In this document: one piece after another, positions 5,222 through 5,837 of the stretch
Numbering within the stretch: position 1 is the stretch's first letter
How the letters are laid out: every line of letters begins with the position of its first letter
Assembly (NCBI GenBank): GCA_011042755.1
Contig: DRBY01000083.1
Span: 1-5,837 of the forward strand
Length of the DNA stretch: 5,837 bases
Source: Thermoproteota archaeon
Lineage (GTDB): Archaea > Thermoproteota > Korarchaeia > Korarchaeales > Korarchaeaceae
Direction of reading: 5' to 3'
Program-made: the position numbers and the translations under genes
The notes under the pieces: model-generated
Database searches by the model: none
What the model was told of the DNA's origin: nothing
Seen by the model: only the letters and a program-made list of their open reading frames with translations

Positions 5222-5837
5222 TTGGGCAGCAGGCTGAAGTACGCGATCGTGAGGGCCCACGGACTCAAAACGCACCTCGTGCCAGAGGAAACTATCAAGT
5301 CCTGGGCCTTCGTGACGGACGATACAACTCTCTTCTCAGAGATCGTGAAAACCGAGTACGGCCCGTTCTTCGACGGGCCTGAGGACCTCCGGAGGGCCGA
5401 CAAGATAGAGGAAGCCCACGTAAGAGTGATGGGCAGGCGAGCTAGGCAGCTCGTCGCGATGCTGAGTGGAGGAATCGCCGAGTTCTTCAGAACCTTGTTG
5501 GTGAAGTACGACTTGGAAAACGTCCGCAGGCTTATCTACGCATTGACGACGGGGGCCGAGACTTCGCCAGAGGAGGCTTTACTGCCGATCGACGGCTTCC
5601 TACTTGACACCAAGACTCTTGCCAAGGCCAACGCAATTGAGCAGCTCATCAGCCTGATCAGAGTGGAGAAGGTGAGGGAGACTCTGAGAGAGTGGTATGA
5701 GGCTGAGGAGAGGGACCTTGTGTCCTTAGACCTTATGCTTGACGCTGCTTACTGGGACATGGTGATTCAGAAGGCAGACGAAACCAAGGCGCTCAGCAAG
5801 GATCGAACGTTCTCAGAGATGCTTCACGTTTACATGA
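5222..5837 (+). CDS. atpC: A-type ATP synthase subunit C (central-stalk socket), 3' end beyond the window
   Basis: An open frame starts with TTG at 5222, one base after the atpD stop, and stays open for 205 codons to the window edge. Subunit C (the V-ATPase d / AC39 family, usually about 350 residues) is a three-lobed helical funnel that links the D/F shaft to the rotating membrane c-ring. Supporting signs: LKYAIVRAHGLKTHLVP near the N terminus, where family members have a Y-x-x-a-R-x-r-a-l pattern followed by a helix; FFRTLLVKYDLENVRRLIYAL (about 90-110), matching the conserved D-x-x-N-x-x-x-l-i segment of each lobe; and mostly helical composition with no membrane spans. The residues around LDLMLDAAYWDMV resemble the l-E-x-x-L-D-x-x-y-y segment that follows the first lobe. 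The frame is cut, not broken: the TGA at 5835-5837 is out of frame. It is on the same strand and tightly linked, so it belongs to the operon. Assignment rests on the pattern plus context. Confidence 0.85.
   Translation, partial: MGSRLKYAIVRAHGLKTHLVPEETIKSWAFVTDDTTLFSEIVKTEYGPFFDGPEDLRRADKIEEAHVRVMGRRARQLVAMLSGGIAEFFRTLLVKYDLENVRRLIYALTTGAETSPEEALLPIDGFLLDTKTLAKANAIEQLISLIRVEKVRETLREWYEAEERDLVSLDLMLDAAYWDMVIQKADETKALSKDRTFSEMLHVYM

Noticed and set aside
1..5837. Mobile elements, CRISPR arrays, inteins or an inserted novel gene within the operon
   Set aside because: Intergenic gaps are 13 bases or less, no spaced direct repeats or transposase-like frames are present, and the A and B subunits align to family length without insertions.

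Overview
The window is the head of an archaeal A-type (A1AO) ATP synthase operon. All seven protein genes lie on the + strand in the order F-H-E-A-B-D-C. Upstream, on the opposite strand, is the 5' part of a tRNA-Leu gene cut off by the left window edge. The organism is an archaeon and probably a thermophile: the rotary ATPase is A-type, the only AT-rich upstream stretch is an archaeal TATA-like box, six of seven proteins start with GTG or TTG, arginine is mostly AGG/AGA, and the soluble proteins are very rich in Glu, Arg and Lys. The gene order differs from the familiar euryarchaeal layout (E-C-F-A-B-D). That hints at a TACK-type or other deep lineage, but I cannot name a genus.

Layout. Positions 1-50 (minus) hold the 5' portion of tRNA-Leu(UAA). 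Positions 51-125 are the intergenic promoter region, with one TATA-like element at 73-80 that is well placed for the tRNA and also for the atp operon. Positions 126-1396 encode the small subunits F (central stalk), H and E (peripheral stalks). Positions 1402-4596 encode the catalytic A subunit and the nucleotide-binding B subunit. Positions 4603-5220 encode the central-shaft subunit D. From 5222 the gene for subunit C (the socket joining the shaft to the membrane ring) runs off the right edge. The membrane subunits a/I and c/K are not in the window.

How the parts work together. A3B3 makes or hydrolyses ATP, D and F form the rotating shaft, C seats the shaft on the c-ring, and E/H coiled coils form the stators. 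The genes are packed with gaps of 0 to 13 bases or a short overlap, so they are very likely co-transcribed and translationally coupled. A GGTG-type Shine-Dalgarno core sits 6-7 bases before six of the seven chosen starts; C has a GGAGG variant. This pattern moves the best start of F, E and A slightly downstream of the longest open frame.

I see no unknown system here. The points worth a second look are the shared or bidirectional TATA box with a possibly leaderless tRNA, the altered P-loop and DGLGRPL motif in subunit A, the altered P-loop-equivalent segment in subunit B, the operon order, and the exact 11-residue repeats in subunit H.
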